Shown here: positions 12,580 to 25,092 of the stretch, in pieces
How positions within the stretch are numbered: the first letter of the stretch is position 1
Layout: each line of letters begins with the position of its first letter
Assembly (NCBI GenBank): GCA_963971425.1
Contig: OZ020514.1
Span: 43,437,158-43,501,157, forward strand
DNA length: 64,000 nt
From: Bryoerythrophyllum caledonicum
Taxonomy: Eukaryota; Streptophyta; Bryopsida; Pottiales; Pottiaceae
Direction: 5' to 3'
Notes under the pieces: model-generated
The model's input: the letters and a program-made list of their open reading frames with translations, nothing else
Told to the model about the DNA's origin: nothing
The model's database searches: none
Position numbers and translations under genes: made by a program

Positions 12580-15500
12580 GTGAGAATGTCAAAGATTTTT
12601 GCAAATAGTCATCATAATCCTATCCAAATTCCATTTGGTGTAGATGGCCTTACATTAGTTCCTTTGTCTCTGCTGGCACTGCAATTTGGATACGTCAAAG
12701 ATACTATTCACGTAGAGGAAAAGTTCCAGATGTTTAGCGAGAAATCAACTACACCATGCTACAACATTGTACACTTGTAGACGATTGCGCATCATGGGCT
12801 TTAAAAGACGGTACTTACAAAGTTATGGATGTGACTGAGTTGCAGATGGAGGCCTCAACAGAGGTCTTGACGCCAGGGAAGTCCACCACTTCCAACATCA
12901 AAGCACTAATCCATATTCCGGCATTAAGCGCGCCTAGCTTCGATTAAGCTGCAAGACGCTGAAGCGCTCCATCTCTAATAAAAAAACGAAGAACGTACTA
13001 AGGACGTTGGAATATGCCAAAGTGTCACATAGATAGATTGGCTTCCTTCCCTCTATGTATAATAGTGATGTCATTTTAGAATTGCCACCCGCTTCCAAGG
13101 AAGTAAGCTCCTCTAAAGCCCAAAACACGAAAGGTATCGACAATAAGTGAGACGGTCTTTGCTGGTGTCTTACAGAGACCTCGAACATTTCAGATGACAT
13201 GGGCCTCACTTGCCAGAGATCCTTGTGTGCTCGACATCCTTGCTGCAACAACTTGGAGTGTGATTATCCTAAGCGACCCAATTCTGAGGACCTCTACAAC
13301 AAAAAGGAGTGGCATGGGACTACCCCTTTGTCAATTCTCCCAACAAAATAACCTCTTAAAGGGTCCATCGTTGTATGCAAGGTATGTAAGACCCCACCAA
13401 TTCGTAAGGTATGTAAGACCCCACCAGAATCGTAAATAGTACTACTATTTACCAATGACCTCCAGCCATGACTCGGACATGGCTGCACATAGGCGTGTAT
13501 GATCATCATGTTGCGTTTGGAACCTGTCGGTAATCTGAGGCAAAGATCAATGCTTTGTTGGGCAAGCACGTCTAGCGCAACCCGCCGGCTACAAATTATG
13601 CTGTTGCCATGGTTGCAAGTAAGGAGTTTCTTGCTGAACATCTCCTTTATCCCAAAAAATTGGAAAAGACCATGACTATGGAGAACATAAAGGACGTCAT
13701 GGAGAAGTACACCAACCTTGCCTCTCGAACAGTCAAGAATGCCTTATCATCGCTCAAGAAAGTTGGACATAGTAGAGCAATGGATGACATTCGCCAATTC
13801 AGGGGTTGTACGACTTGGCCTTTCATCCAGCATAATATATTTTCTGGCCTAGGGGAGAGAAGGAAAAGGTCTTTGTCCTCAAGATGAGTAAGAAAGAACC
13901 CGATTCTAACGTTGATCTAGTTACGAAGATGTAGACTCGCGGAGACTTGCAAGATGCTTGGCTTATGTTTAACCACGTCAAGCGTGTCAAGCATTGGACC
14001 ACTATGGCGTGCCGTGTGTACAATTTCCATTATTGTAGAGTGATGATGATTGTTATTTGTAACATGCAATTTGAAGATATGGATGCCCAATGTATCATGT
14101 AGAAGAGCATCAACGAAGTCATGGCTAGAAACGGATTAGACTTTGTTAATTTCAAGGGATTCATGGCTTTATAGCGCTGGTGCAAAGTGGAATGCAGTTA
14201 GAAAAATCTACAATTTTGGTGACCCAAAAGAAGCAAGTGCACTTGTCTCCTTCATTGGACTATCTCCATGAATGGCCATACCGACAAGCACATCAAGAGC
14301 AAGTTCCAGAAACAACACCGTCTTCAATGCAAGCAATTCAAAGACTCAAAGACGTCTATTGAGTCCAAGGTTCAATACCTTGCAATTTGGGCTTGGTGGG
14401 AATCATGTGGGGCTCCAAATGACGAAGCACAGAAGCAGTTGGATTGATTGTTTTCTTTTTGGCATTATCGCTACCGGCAATGGAGAGCCTCCATGCCGAT
14501 GGTAAGACTTGTTTTACCACCTTCAATCCCTTGGCATTTCAGTTGTTGGACCCAACAACTAAAATCTCTACTCTTGACTTGTACTTTACAAGACCTTACC
14601 AATGAAGAATAGGCTGAAATGCCATCTTGCAACTTGGCGGAGACCATTCACAACCGTTGGCTTCAATAGTCGGGCAATAGGGGGAACGACGTGTACGTTG
14701 CAACCGTGGATGACTTTATACATGCATTCATGCAATGTACTAATTACTTCCAATTCTTGAAAGGGGGCGATTAGAAAACCGGCCTTTGAAGTAAAAGTTG
14801 CGGCTACGCCAAGCTTCGAGATTAGCAAGGCCAAATAAGGTTCTAGCAGCAATGGAGAGCATGCTCAAAGCAAAGAAGTGATGCATTTGTAGTCCTCACT
14901 TTGAAGGAGAAGAGGTCTTTGGGTTTAGCAAGCAATAGCTAGACCACGCACATTGCCCGTCTCCTCAAGACTTCCGGTAAGTGTTGCTTTGCTGAACAAG
15001 CTTAGACAAGACGAAAGTGCACGGAGGGGATTGTTTTTCCGAATCAAAGTACTCTTGTCCCTACCTATACTAGAATTTTGCACGTTCATAAGTTGTTGAA
15101 AGACCAAATGATGGAGTTTTTCCACTGTGCAAACAACATTGAAAGGTGTATGAAAGGAACAAAGAAAAAGTGGGTTATTTACCGTCCTCCAATCTCCAAA
15201 GTATGGCCTATACTCAGAGGCACAAAGCATACAAAGGGGAAGATTCTCAAACTTGAGGAGACTGGATTTCAGCTTGAGGATTGCCGGGAAGTTCCACTGA
15301 GGCGTATGTTTGGGGACACTCCAAATTGAGTTGTTGATCATGTTGCAATTCTACCACCTCTTGCGCGTGATGCATATTCAACTCTTTGTCAAGGACGCCC
15401 CATTTGTTGTTTAGCAGACCACAAGGTATCTGTAATGCAACGTAATCATTGGGAATCAGCTGATATTCTCAATACCGAAAGCAACGAGGTAACTTTGTTA

Positions 15501-15788
15501 CCCTACTCGGCCAATGGAGGTATTGTATTGCTTCACTTGAAGACACAAAAGACGACAAAGTATTGGTTGACCATTAGTCCTGAGCCGAATTGCTCATGCA
15601 AGGACTTAAATGACATGTGGGTAAGGGCAAAAAAGGGAGGCCCTTGGTACCATTGCAAGCACCTCTACTACATATTTTGTGTGTTGTGTAAGCTTGATTT
15701 GGAGGATTACCACTTCATTCATGCCTCCACTTTCAGCTACAACTATATCCAAAAAGTGATGGACACGAGTTTGATTCATTTTCTATAG
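12580..15788 (+). pseudogene. MULE-like/SWIM-finger gene, copy 2 (decayed)
   Basis: Collinear with copies 1, 3 and 4. The N-terminal part (12580-12930) aligns with the start of copy 4: IPFGVDGLTLVPLSLLALQF followed, in the next frame, by LKDGTYKVMDVTELQ and LTPGKSTTSNIKAL. The core carries GDLQDAWLMFNHVKRVKHWT and MACRVYNFHYCRVMMI (13940-14050). MPSCNLAETIHNRWL and VATVDDFIHAFMQC follow at 14620-14740. FFHCANNIERCMKGTKKKWV (15119-15178) precedes the C-terminal SWIM finger CSCKDLNDMW...YHCKHLYYIF (15590-15680). A TAG at 13932-13934 replaces the Gln seen in copy 3, and another TAG interrupts the 14.66-kb block. Frameshifts make it a pseudogene. Confidence 0.65.
13379..13433. repeat. Short tandem duplication
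   Basis: AAGGTATGTAAGACCCCACC is repeated twice at a period of about 27 bases, inside MULE/SWIM copy 2, adding to its decay. Confidence 0.8.
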
Positions 15789-15789
15789 A

Positions 15790-17037
15790 GAATACCTATC
15801 GAAGTAGGTCAACCTAGAAGTCATTTGTTGGTGCACCTCTATGACATCTCATAAATATGTGTCGGTTTTAGCCATTGGATCCAACTCAATTTGCTTTCCT
15901 AACAAGGCGGTACATGCACCAATTGGTATATTCAAAAGTTGCACATGTTAACTCCTAAAATGCTTTACTATTTCTACCACTTCCATAAATATTTGTTGAT
16001 TTTAGCCGTTGGATCCAACAACTCAATTTGCTTCCCAATTTAGCTGGTATATGCACCATTCAATACATTTAAAATTTGCACATGTTGGCCCCTAAAAGCT
16101 TCAGTCCTTCTACCCCACCTTGAAATAATGTAATCTTCTTTCCAATACGAGGTATCTTGCTAAAAGTGAAGCGCACATTGCTCCTATGCACCCCCACTAT
16201 CGACATTCATTTATACTTCTTGGTATGTGCACTAAATTTGGAATGAGAAGTGCGGTTTATGGGTACGTGTGATCTCTCATTCTCTCATACAACGGAACCA
16301 TGGACCAATCTACATAGAGGGGGTCTTTAGAAGACACCCCATATGTTGTGACTTTATTCGGAAGAAATTCTTCCACTCCATCTATTTTGTTCAAATAGAG
16401 CTCAACGTCCACTGCAATCACTACTTCTACCTCTTTCTCAACATTGTCTGAAGTAGTGTAGCCATTCATATACAACCCTTCTATTGCAGCACCAATATCT
16501 TTGCCTTCTCTATCAACCTCATCTTATAATTATTCTAGCAATTTTGACGGAATGTACACATTCATTACGGAGACCATTCCATCTCCGCTACTAATTGCCA
16601 TCTAAATACCTAAAGATGCAATAGACAATGACCCATTGGTACATCTTAAACTACTTGAAAAATATCTCAATAAAAATTTATGTTAAAAGAGGTAGAGAGA
16701 TGGTTGCACAAGCAAGTGAAAGACACGCAATGTAGTACAAACAATGCTTGAAGTGATATGTTGCCTTCTTTCAAAGGCCTTTACTTATATTACCACTTAG
16801 TGACGTCTCAAGCAACTTGCAAGTGCCTTCTAAAGTATCTTGCAAGTGGCTTCTTAAGCAACTTGCAAGTTTCTCTATGCAAACTCATGGCCACCTACTT
16901 GTCCTTTCTTATCCCATGCAAGACATAAGGGTTGGGCCTACCTCTTTGACCTTGCGCCATACATGTACCTCTCAAGTTCCTTTCACCTCTCCTCATTTTC
17001 TCCTGATTTATTTTCCCCTCTAAATCTACCTCAATAA
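15790..17037. other. Noncoding stretch downstream of copia pol; may hold LTR remnants
   Basis: No gene recognised. It contains a direct duplication at 15852-16100. It lies 3' of the - strand copia pol, where a 3' LTR would be expected. I could not define LTR ends. Confidence 0.35.
15852..16100. repeat. Diverged direct duplication, period about 134 bp
   Basis: Two units start TAAATATGTG (15852) and TAAATATTTG (15986). Both continue through TTTTAGCC[AG]TTGGATCCAAC, CAATTTGCTT, TGCACC and TTGCACATGTT to CTCCTAAAA / CCCCTAAAA. Many substitutions indicate an old duplication. Confidence 0.75.
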
Positions 17038-17536
17038 CTATTTACAACGCCATAATAAGTACGAGCAATTCTTCATTCTAACACTCTTACTTTGCCAGTA
17101 GTTACCATCTTGCAATTCCATAGCCATAGCTAACCTTTGATGTCGCTCTCTCGCAAGTGTCTTCGTCAACACATCGACCACCATGTCTTCGGTTGGGCGA
17201 TACTTCAAGCTAATCTCATTGCTCTCTAACTTCTTGAAAATGAAGTGATATTGTACATCAATGTGTTTTTTCCGTGAGAAGTATAGGGTTCTTTGCAAGG
17301 GCTATGCACCCACGATTGTCACATGTGATGATGATTGTTCCTTGAATAAACCCCACATCCGCCAAGAGCTTGCAAAGCCAAATGGCATCCTTTGTACTTC
17401 GGCTAGTTGCCATGTATTCCGCCTCTATCGTAGACGAGGCAATAGTGGGTTGTCTCTTGCAATTCCACGAGATGACACCATCTGTAACAAAGAACACATA
17501 CCCCGATGTTAAACGACTCTCGTTTGCATCTCCGTC
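17038..17536 (-). pseudogene. Copia RNase H domain
   Basis: Continuation of the pol frame after the stop near 17536: SGYVFFVTDGVISWNCKRQP, TIASSTIEAEYMATS and DAIWLCKLLADVGF, then CDNRGCIALAKNPI, HIDVQYHFI and VVDVLTKTLARERH, all standard copia RNase H motifs. A frame change occurs between 17258 and 17298. The reading ends at 17038. Confidence 0.8.
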
Positions 17537-18418
17537 CTAATCCGCATCACAATAGTTCCTCAAAGCAATGTCTTTATCGCCAAGCCATAATTTGTGGTCC
17601 TTAGTACCTTGCAAGTACCGCATGATGCGCTTTACGGTACTCCAATTAGATGGACGAGCCCTAGAGATGAATTGGCTCACCATACTCACCGCAAAAGCAA
17701 GTTTAGTCCGTGTGGCCACCATGGCATACATCAATGACCCAAATCCACTCTTGTATGGTACGCCTTCCATCTCACCTTGAATGACTTGAAACTCTACCTC
17801 CGAGATCTTCAACAACTTGACATTTGTATCAAGTGGTGTACCAATGGGCTTGCATTCTTCCATGTTGAAGAGCTTGAGCACCTCCTCAACATTGTTCTTT
17901 TGGCTCATGGTGATGGTGCGTGCCTTGCGGTCTCTCACAAATTCCACACCAAGACAATACTTCAACTTGCCAAGATCGGTCATGTCAAACTCCGCGTCGA
18001 GCTTGCCGTTGAGCGACGTCAACTTGGCCAAAAGGCTACCCAAGATTATCAAGTCATCCACAAAGATGAGCATTGTCAACAAGTACTCATCGATTTGCTT
18101 GATGTACAAAGAGTGATCTGCTTTACTTCTTGTAAAACCCTCTTTGATGAAAAATGACTCAATCCGTTGGTACGCAGCCCTTGGTGATTGCTTAAGTCCG
18201 TATAACAACTTCTTCAACTTGCACACAAGATGCTCACAGTCCCTCTTCTTTAAACCTTGTGGTTGACTCATGCAGGTATCATCTTCCAAATCGCCATTCA
18301 AAAATGCAGTCTTCACATACTTATGATGGATCCCAAAATCCAATGCCGCTCTTGGCACAAGGATGGACCAAAAGGTGTTCAACTTTGCAACGGGAGCAAA
18401 GGTCTTGAGGAAGTCCAC
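17537..18418 (-). pseudogene. Copia reverse transcriptase
   Basis: An uninterrupted 293-codon frame encodes the RT domain. Motifs in order: FLKTFAPVAKLNTFWSILVP, VKTAFLNGDLEDD, LLYGLKQSPRAAY, the catalytic MLIFVDDLIILGS (F-V-D-D at the YVDD position), YCLGVEFVRD, and the connection region MVATRTKLAFAVSMVSQFIS...VKRIMRYLQGTKD. The frame ends at a TAG where related elements commonly have Trp (YCDAD then stop), leading into RNase H in the adjacent frame. RT would copy element RNA into DNA, but with no gag, protease or LTRs it cannot act alone. Confidence 0.85.
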
Positions 18419-18712
18419 TCCTTCAACTTCAAATTATACCTTCACCACCAAGTGCGCCTTGTGGCGCACAACTTGATCCGAAGCATCCTTCTTTGTGCAA
18501 AATATCCACTTGCATACAACGCTTTTGCAATCCTTTGGAAGGAGAGCCAACTTCCAAGTTTCATTTGCCATGAGCAAGTCATACTCTTCTTGCATGGCCG
18601 CCTTCTACTTTCTTGCATCCTTGGATTGAATGGCTTCACAAACCTTCAATGGATCCTTGAGAGTGGCCACATTGGCCCGCCCTACTTCATGTTGCGAGAA
18701 GATGTGGTTCAT

Positions 18713-19324
18713 CTACCACTCTCCAGGGGGCCGCCGCTCCTTTCTTGGATACCGTGACTCTTCAGTACTCCTACTATCCTCATCACCACTTGATGTTGAT
18801 GTAGGTATAGTTGAAGGCCCCACGGTTGCACCTTCTTCTTCACCATCCAACGTCTTCTCCTTCTTGAGATCACTATCACCCTTGGTACTTGGTTTGGAAG
18901 ATTTGTTCACCAAAACCAACGAAGGCGTCCCACTACTCCCACTTTGACTCATCTCCAAACCATGACCAACACTTGAGCTATTTTCAACAAACACCACATC
19001 ACGACTCCAAATGGTTTTCTTCGTCTCAACACACACTACGCAATATGCCTTGGTGTCCTTGCAATAGCCAAGAAACAAATACTTTGTGCCTTTTGCATCG
19101 AATTTACTCCTCTTTGCATCTAGCACCATCGCGTATACAATGCATCCAAACACACGCATGTGTACAATGCATGGCTTGCTGCCACTCCAAGCTTCTCGAG
19201 GAGTGATGGTGATAAGCGCCCTTGTTGGGCACCGATTGCCGATGTACACCGCATTGGTCACTGCTTTTGTCCAAAAAGAAAGCTTAACCCGTTGAGCATA
19301 GATCATACTCCTTGCTAACTCCAC
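18713..19324 (-). pseudogene. Copia integrase C-terminal part
   Basis: The 203-codon frame begins MELARSMIYAQRVKLSFWTK and continues with VFGCIVYAMV and KYLFLGYCKDTKAYCV, the typical post-catalytic region of copia integrase. A low-complexity Ser/Glu-rich linker follows before the RT. It is 5' truncated: the DDE catalytic core would lie upstream and is missing. Frame breaks between 18713 and 18420 separate it from the RT, although linker and early RT segments are visible in other frames. Confidence 0.8.
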
Positions 19325-19361
19325 AATGATGTTGTTAGCTCAAACAAAGCTATCTTGCGTG

Positions 19362-19474
19362 CGGTGAGGATTAAGCGGTGAGCGATGAGGCATGAGCGGA
19401 GAGCGGTATGACGTAAGCAATGAGTCGTAAGCGGTGAGTCATTAGCGATGAACGACGAGCGGTGAGGAAAAATA
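19362..19474 (+). repeat. GCGGTGAGC-type degenerate cluster
   Basis: Repeated nonamer-like words GCGGTGAGC, GCGATGAGG and GCGGTGAGT over about 110 bases, abutting the truncated end of the copia fragment. Similar clusters occur at 27641-27682 and, inverted, at 62308-62347. Confidence 0.7.
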
Positions 19475-20065
19475 TGGTGAATAGTTTTTGTTAATTGTCA
19501 CATTTTTACTACATGAAAGTAGTTTTTATTATACGACAATAATTTAACTACAGGAACTGAAACTTATGTTACCAAAAATAATTTGAAATAAGGATTCCAA
19601 AACGGTTGTTTGGAATGAGCACTACAATTTCATTTAAATGACCGTGGACCTGTAACCAGATCCCTTTCCTAGAAGAAGTGTTTGAGGTCAAAATTAGAAC
19701 GGACGACGGTCTGAGACGACCATAAACTACTTGGGAGATAATGTCGGATACCAAAAAATATGAGATATAGGATTCAATTCCTTGCTGTAAAATCATCTTC
19801 TACTTACTAGATAGCCGGTAGTAGACATTTGCAGCAATAACTCCGGCTCGGGGGAAAAAAAGTAGTGAAAAAAATAATGAAAGAAAAAAAAAAGTGAGAA
19901 AAAAAAATGAAAGTAGAAAAAAAGTGAGAAAAAAAATAGTAAAAAAAACATAGTGCGATTCAAGTATAGTATAATTTCTTGAAATCACAACGGTGGCTTT
20001 GTAGTCTCACCGTCTCTTACATATAATAGAAAATAAGTACAGTGTTGACTTCGTGAAATCAAACA
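19475..20065. other. Noncoding, with purine-rich tract 19853-19955
   Basis: No gene. A GAAAAAAA/GTGAGAAAAA purine-rich tract occupies 19853-19955. Confidence 0.4.
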
Positions 20066-23000
20066 CTAAGTGTAGGCCTCTTTCTGATGCAAGACTTGGA
20101 GAACACGCTTAATCTCGTTGAAGCTAAAACTAGGGGCTTGCATAAAGACATCCACCTCTAGATCGAATTCACTCACAATGGTGAAGATAAAATATAGGTG
20201 TTTGTTGTAACACAAGTGAGGCCGCTTGCCAAGGGACTTGTCGGACATTTCTTTGAAAGACAGGCATTGACAACTGGAAAGTTGACTGATTGAGATCATG
20301 TAGTTAGAAACCATACTATGGATTTGGACTCGAATGAGAGAATGCAGCCAAAAGCGGGGTCAGGGAGCATAAGAAGGTTACTAGTTTTTCCAAGAACAAA
20401 AAGCGCAAATGCGTAGGTGTTCTGATGTCTGGTGGTTGGGGCCTTCGGATTCCAACGGACATTCTTGCCAAATCTTTGCTTCAAATGCTCATCTAAATTC
20501 ACCGGAGTTGGAACACATTTCAAGTCAAATAATGCACCATCCTGAGAGAATAACTTTTGGAGAGAAAGCATTACTCGCTTGGCGAGTCGAAAACCAGCAT
20601 TTCCAAGACGTTGAATCTCGGCCTTTGTAAGGGACGTGCCAGCTTTCACTGGACAAACGTTAGGGACTGCCGGTTTAGAAATAACCCAATTCCTCTTAGA
20701 TCTCATCACACAACGATGGATTTTATTATTACAAAAGAAAAACTGCATCCTATCAAGCCTTGTCGTCTTATAGTTCTTCATCATGCCACTGTAGATTGGT
20801 GCGGCAATACTCTTGTTGTTTTGTACAATTTGAGTAGTATACTTCTTCTTGATACTGTCCTGTAGTAAAAAACAGACATTTGCAGATGTCCTAGGAAGCC
20901 TTGCAATATGCCATTCGCTATCCTCACGGGCAGTCTCCAACACAACCATAATATAAGTTTTCTTTGATGAAGTTCCTGTTCTAAGGAGACCGGCGGGGTT
21001 GGCTAGAGCTTTCGCTGTTGTTGAATACACACAATTATCACTAGTAAGGTCCACGGTAATTTGTGAGGACGTCCTTGTCTTGACCCTTGAACGTGAAACG
21101 TTATTTTGTCTAGACAATGAGAATTAAACTCTGATCCAGGAGGAAGGTCTGGCTTCCATTTTAGGGACATGAAGTCTTCCTCTCATTTCAAATGTAGAGG
21201 GCGAGTGCAAAACTCAGCAGCTCCAACCATATTAGAGAAAGCCTCTTGAAGTGCTTTGGAGTTCCCCAATTGTTGTGCAATGCAATGAGCAACACAAAAT
21301 CAAAGTTCTTCCTTCCGAGGCCCTTGCCTTTGTCGCTCTCATTTCGAGAATTGATAGCAAGCCACGACTTGCATGAATGCACGAACCATGTCATCAAGAG
21401 TGGCAACGTATAAATCATTTCCATGTTTTCCCGACTGATGCAACCACTTATTGTGGACAGTCTCCGCTAAATTGCAAGATGGCATTTGAGCCAATTCTAA
21501 TTCGGACAGTTCTTGCAGACTACAATCAAGAAAAATTGATCAAGGAACTTGTAAAAAGAAAAGCATACAATGGGGGCTGCGGCCAAGTGCACATGAGCAA
21601 TACGGCGAGGCTAGACAACGTAGAAAGAAGTTCAACCAAGAATCTGGGTCTGTCTTCATGAAAGGGAAGCATTGAACGGAAACGATTGAAAAGGCTGATA
21701 CAAGGAAAGGGGTCCAACCACAAGAAGGTGTGCCGGCAGCGGCACATCCATCTGCAAAAAAAAGGAACACGGGCCGGCAGGCCTAAGGAATCGCCTCTGC
21801 CCGTGGCGGCACATCAGTTGTGAAGAAAACCAAACTAATGCAGTGCACGTGCCCAATTTGGTACGCCGCTAGCGGCTAACCACAATGGTGGGCTTACATA
21901 AATCACTGCAATCTCTCAAGACAGGCGTGCATTTACCGGCAGACATCTCTTCATGAAGCATATCCAAGGTTTAGGTATCATTGTGAATAGGTATGCCGTT
22001 GAAGGCACATCCCCAACAAGTGATACAATACTCACTTTTAGGATCTCCACATCAAGGATGTGCTGTCAACGGCACACATTTTCACACAACAAGATTCAAT
22101 CTGCCGTTACATTCGTGCAATATATGTCAATGATTGGATATTCAATAAAAAAGAATTCAATAATTTTCAAATCTAAGTGGCATGAATGAAGAGAGAACAT
22201 ACCGATACCATAAACCCACTCCATGTAAAAATAAAAAATAAAAAATGCCAGAAGGCAAGCTATAAATCAAAACGTACGGCACCAGCATCATTTGTTTCCC
22301 CCAAAGATAACCACCACGCTTTGATCACCAAGTACTTTGCTTCCGCTTCTTCCATTGTCTTTGCATCTTTGTACAGCTTGCAAAGCTGACGATGTTACTC
22401 TTGAAGGTCGGCTCTAATGTCAGCCTTCGTATGCTTTTCTAAGGACTGAGTCCAATGAAAAAGGCACGTTCTCTCTCAATTGTCCATCGGTACTAACGCA
22501 TCACCAATCCTGTAAAGAATGCGGACTGCATTCCAATTGGCTTGTGCGCTATTAGCCATGAATCCCTTGAATGAAACTGTCAAAATATTGTGTCGGGCAG
22601 CAACTGCATTCAAGTTCTTCCAAAATACTAGTTGAGCACTGATGTCCTCGGATTGCATGTCACATACGAAAATCGTCATCACACAGCAGTAAGTTGAATC
22701 GTACACATGACAACCCATTGTGGTCCATCCCTTACCTTGTTTGACATGGTCAAACATGATCCGGGAATCTTCAAGATCTCCTTTAGGTTGCATTTGCTTC
22801 ACAAGATCTACGCCGTTGCCAAGACCAACTTCTGCCATCTTAAACACAAACACCTTGTCCAAATCAGCGCCTTGCCCTGGAAATCTATTCTCCTGTACGA
22901 AAGCCCAGTTGTTTGATCCCTAGAGTTTGGTGATGCTATCCATTATACCAAAGCGTTGCAAATATAAAAAAATAGTAACCTCGTTTCGGATACTAGGCGA

Positions 23001-24062
23001 TGTAATTTGCTTAAATTTTTCCAAGACTGGAACTAGTTAGTCGAAGACTAGTGGCTTCTGTGAAATTCCCTTTGGGCATAACTGTAGCTCACTGAGGAAC
23101 TCCTTACTTGCTTCCAAAATAACGGCAGAGTTTGTGGCAGTTGGGGTCCGCTCTATTTGCTCAGAAATCTGGCCCTTCAGTTTCGTCGATGAATCTCTAC
23201 AGTTGCCTAGTTTAACAGGATACTCATGTGTTCCAATATGGACACATAAACGAGTCATGCTTTCCTTCCTCAACACATAATAAATTTTTGTTGGGCAGGT
23301 TCTCAAACAGGTAGGCTGAACTCGGCAAAGTTTGGACACAATAATTGAACCTGCAAGAGAAGTCTCACTGACTCATAAAATCGATGACAAAGTTCACTCC
23401 CATATGGACTCATTTACGTTTGACGCTCTATGCTTCCACTCCAAGTATTTGCATTAAGGATTGAGACAGTGCAGTTGTCCTCAACAATAAGATGTTTTGA
23501 TGGTGTGGTTAGAATCATTTGCAATGTGGGTAGTCATGGTTCTAGTCCAACTATGTCCGTCATGGTTTTTATCCATACCGAGCAGTGACCTAGCATGTGA
23601 TGAAGCAATTTTTGTTCTCAAGGGGTGGGAGCTCAAAGAGGACATCTCCATTAAAAGCTGCTGGAAGGAAGTCAATATTCTCAACTTTAATGGAATTTGA
23701 ATCTAACTTAGTTAAGATAGATTTTGATCTTGATCAAGACCAAAGATTACGTAGACAATCGATAGTACAAGAAGATTGAACAAGATTAGGAATCACCGTC
23801 GGTTTGGATTTTGGAGGCAGAAAGGAAGTGGTAGCTGTTGCTAGAGCCTTCGCCAGAAGTGACGATTTCTTCTCGATTTAGTAGGAGGACTGAAACCGAG
23901 ACTATCACTGTTGGAGTCATCGCTAAGGATGTGAACCAAGTTCTCTTCAGGTTCTAATTTCACTTTTTGCAGTAATGGTGTCACCTCGGTTGCAATGGTA
24001 GACAACTTGGGAGTTAAGGAAAGACAAGAAGAATCGTCAAGACTATTGCTTGCTCCATACAC
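20066..24062 (-). pseudogene. MULE-like/SWIM-finger gene, copy 3 (decayed, best core)
   Basis: Reads right to left. The N-terminal acidic region is at 24062-23841 (VKLEPEENLVHILSDDSNSD). GMDKNHDGHSWTRTMTTHI is at 23684-23481, then KIYYVLRKESMTRLCVHIGTHEYPVKLG and GEQ-like blocks to 23037. The best-preserved core is 22862-22240: DKVFVFKMAEVG, VDLVKQMQPKGDLEDSRIMF, WTTMGCHVYDSTYCCVMTI, CDMQSEDISAQ, FKGFMANSAQANWNAV, then after a TGA, ERTCLFHWTQSLEKHTKADI and KTMEEAEAKYLVIKAWWLSL. An unrelated stretch at about 21450-22230 interrupts, then VATLDDMVRAFMQVVACYQF (about 21410-21350). 21117-20296 carries GMMKNYKTTRLDRMQFFFCN. The degenerate SWIM finger CQCLSFKEM...NKHLYFIF is at 20300-20150. Conserved Asp of the GFMA[DN]S motif is Asn here. 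Confidence 0.7.
21450..22230. other. Non-homologous stretch inside MULE/SWIM copy 3
   Basis: Separates two coding blocks of copy 3 and may be an intron or an insertion. It contains two quasi-palindromes of the GTGTGCCG...CGGCACAC type (21728-21746 and 22060-22077) related to the satellite at 62.4 kb. Confidence 0.45.
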
Positions 24063-25092
24063 TTTGTACTTCCTACATTGAAGTGACTAGACTTTTGCAT
24101 AGTTTTGAGTACATGATGACTGCGCTAGAGTGTGTGTTAGATCTCCAATAACCGTGTCAAATTCCTCTTTTTCAACATGTTAGAACCCCTCAACAATGTG
24201 GAAACACTGACTTAATCTAAGGGAGCTAACAGCCGCAATTACCTTAGAATCAGTGGAGAAACAAATTGGGACGCCTACACTATCTCCACGGACTACAATG
24301 GATCCCGCCATATGATCCACCAAGGAAGCCATTCTAAACAATAAACAAAGCTGCAAATGAAGAGAATTAAGACAAAAGAAGAGGTCCCCCTTGTACTAAT
24401 TGGAAAGAGAAGCATGGCACGCTCATCTCCCGATGTGATCAAAATTAATGCATTAGCTACATTGACGTCAGAATGTGAAAAAATTCTCATCCACCGTGAA
24501 GTTTGATTTCTATGCAAGAAATTAGATTGTGGAGAAGGAAATTTAAGAGAAGACCTTTGATTACATTATGACGACAAGAATCAAAATTAACTAAGGAAAT
24601 CGGATTTGAGTTTAATCCAAATCACGGGATATGAGGTATGCGCTCAACTGAAATACATTGAATTGAAGATGTGGTTTGGTACAATGGATTTAAGATATTG
24701 GTATTTAAAATGGATATGATTTGGGAATCCAAATTATGGTGGCACTAAAAATGAGTGTTTTAAGCGATTAGGCCACATTATGGCTAATTGAATGAAATTC
24801 GAAATGGCTATGGCGGTTCGTTGCATTTATGTTGCACAGAGCCGGCGCTACCACAGTGGGCTTAAAATTATGACCAATATTTATAATCCAACTTATGGAC
24901 GGTTTACTTCAATTAATAAGGTCTTTAGGGTTTTAGGAGAATCACATTGAAATGACCGAGCAAACGTTTTTTCGAGGAAGCCACAGTATATGTATCATTT
25001 ACACATAGACAAGCGAGGTTGAACTTTGCCAATGTGTTTCCAGTTATTATGAAAAGACAAAAGTAGAAGCTCTATTTTAGTGATCAATAACA
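24063..25092. other. Decayed 5' region of copy 3, then AT-rich noncoding
   Basis: A 74-codon frame at 24517-24293 (-) may belong to the N-terminal part of copy 3, but the match is weak. Nothing is recognised from 24540 to 25090. Confidence 0.3.

Larger units (their letters stand above)
17038..19324 (-). mobile_element. Truncated Ty1/copia retrotransposon (pol 3' part)
   Basis: On the - strand, in order, are the end of integrase, reverse transcriptase and RNase H of a copia pol polyprotein. The integrase-to-RT order is diagnostic of Ty1/copia. Gag, protease and the catalytic part of integrase are absent: homology stops abruptly near 19324, next to a cluster of GCGGTGAGC repeats. No flanking LTRs or target duplication were found, so this is a dead fragment. 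Confidence 0.85.

Noticed and set aside
17568-18157. Plus-strand ORFs opposite the copia RT
   Set aside because: Shadows of the RT frame on the - strand.
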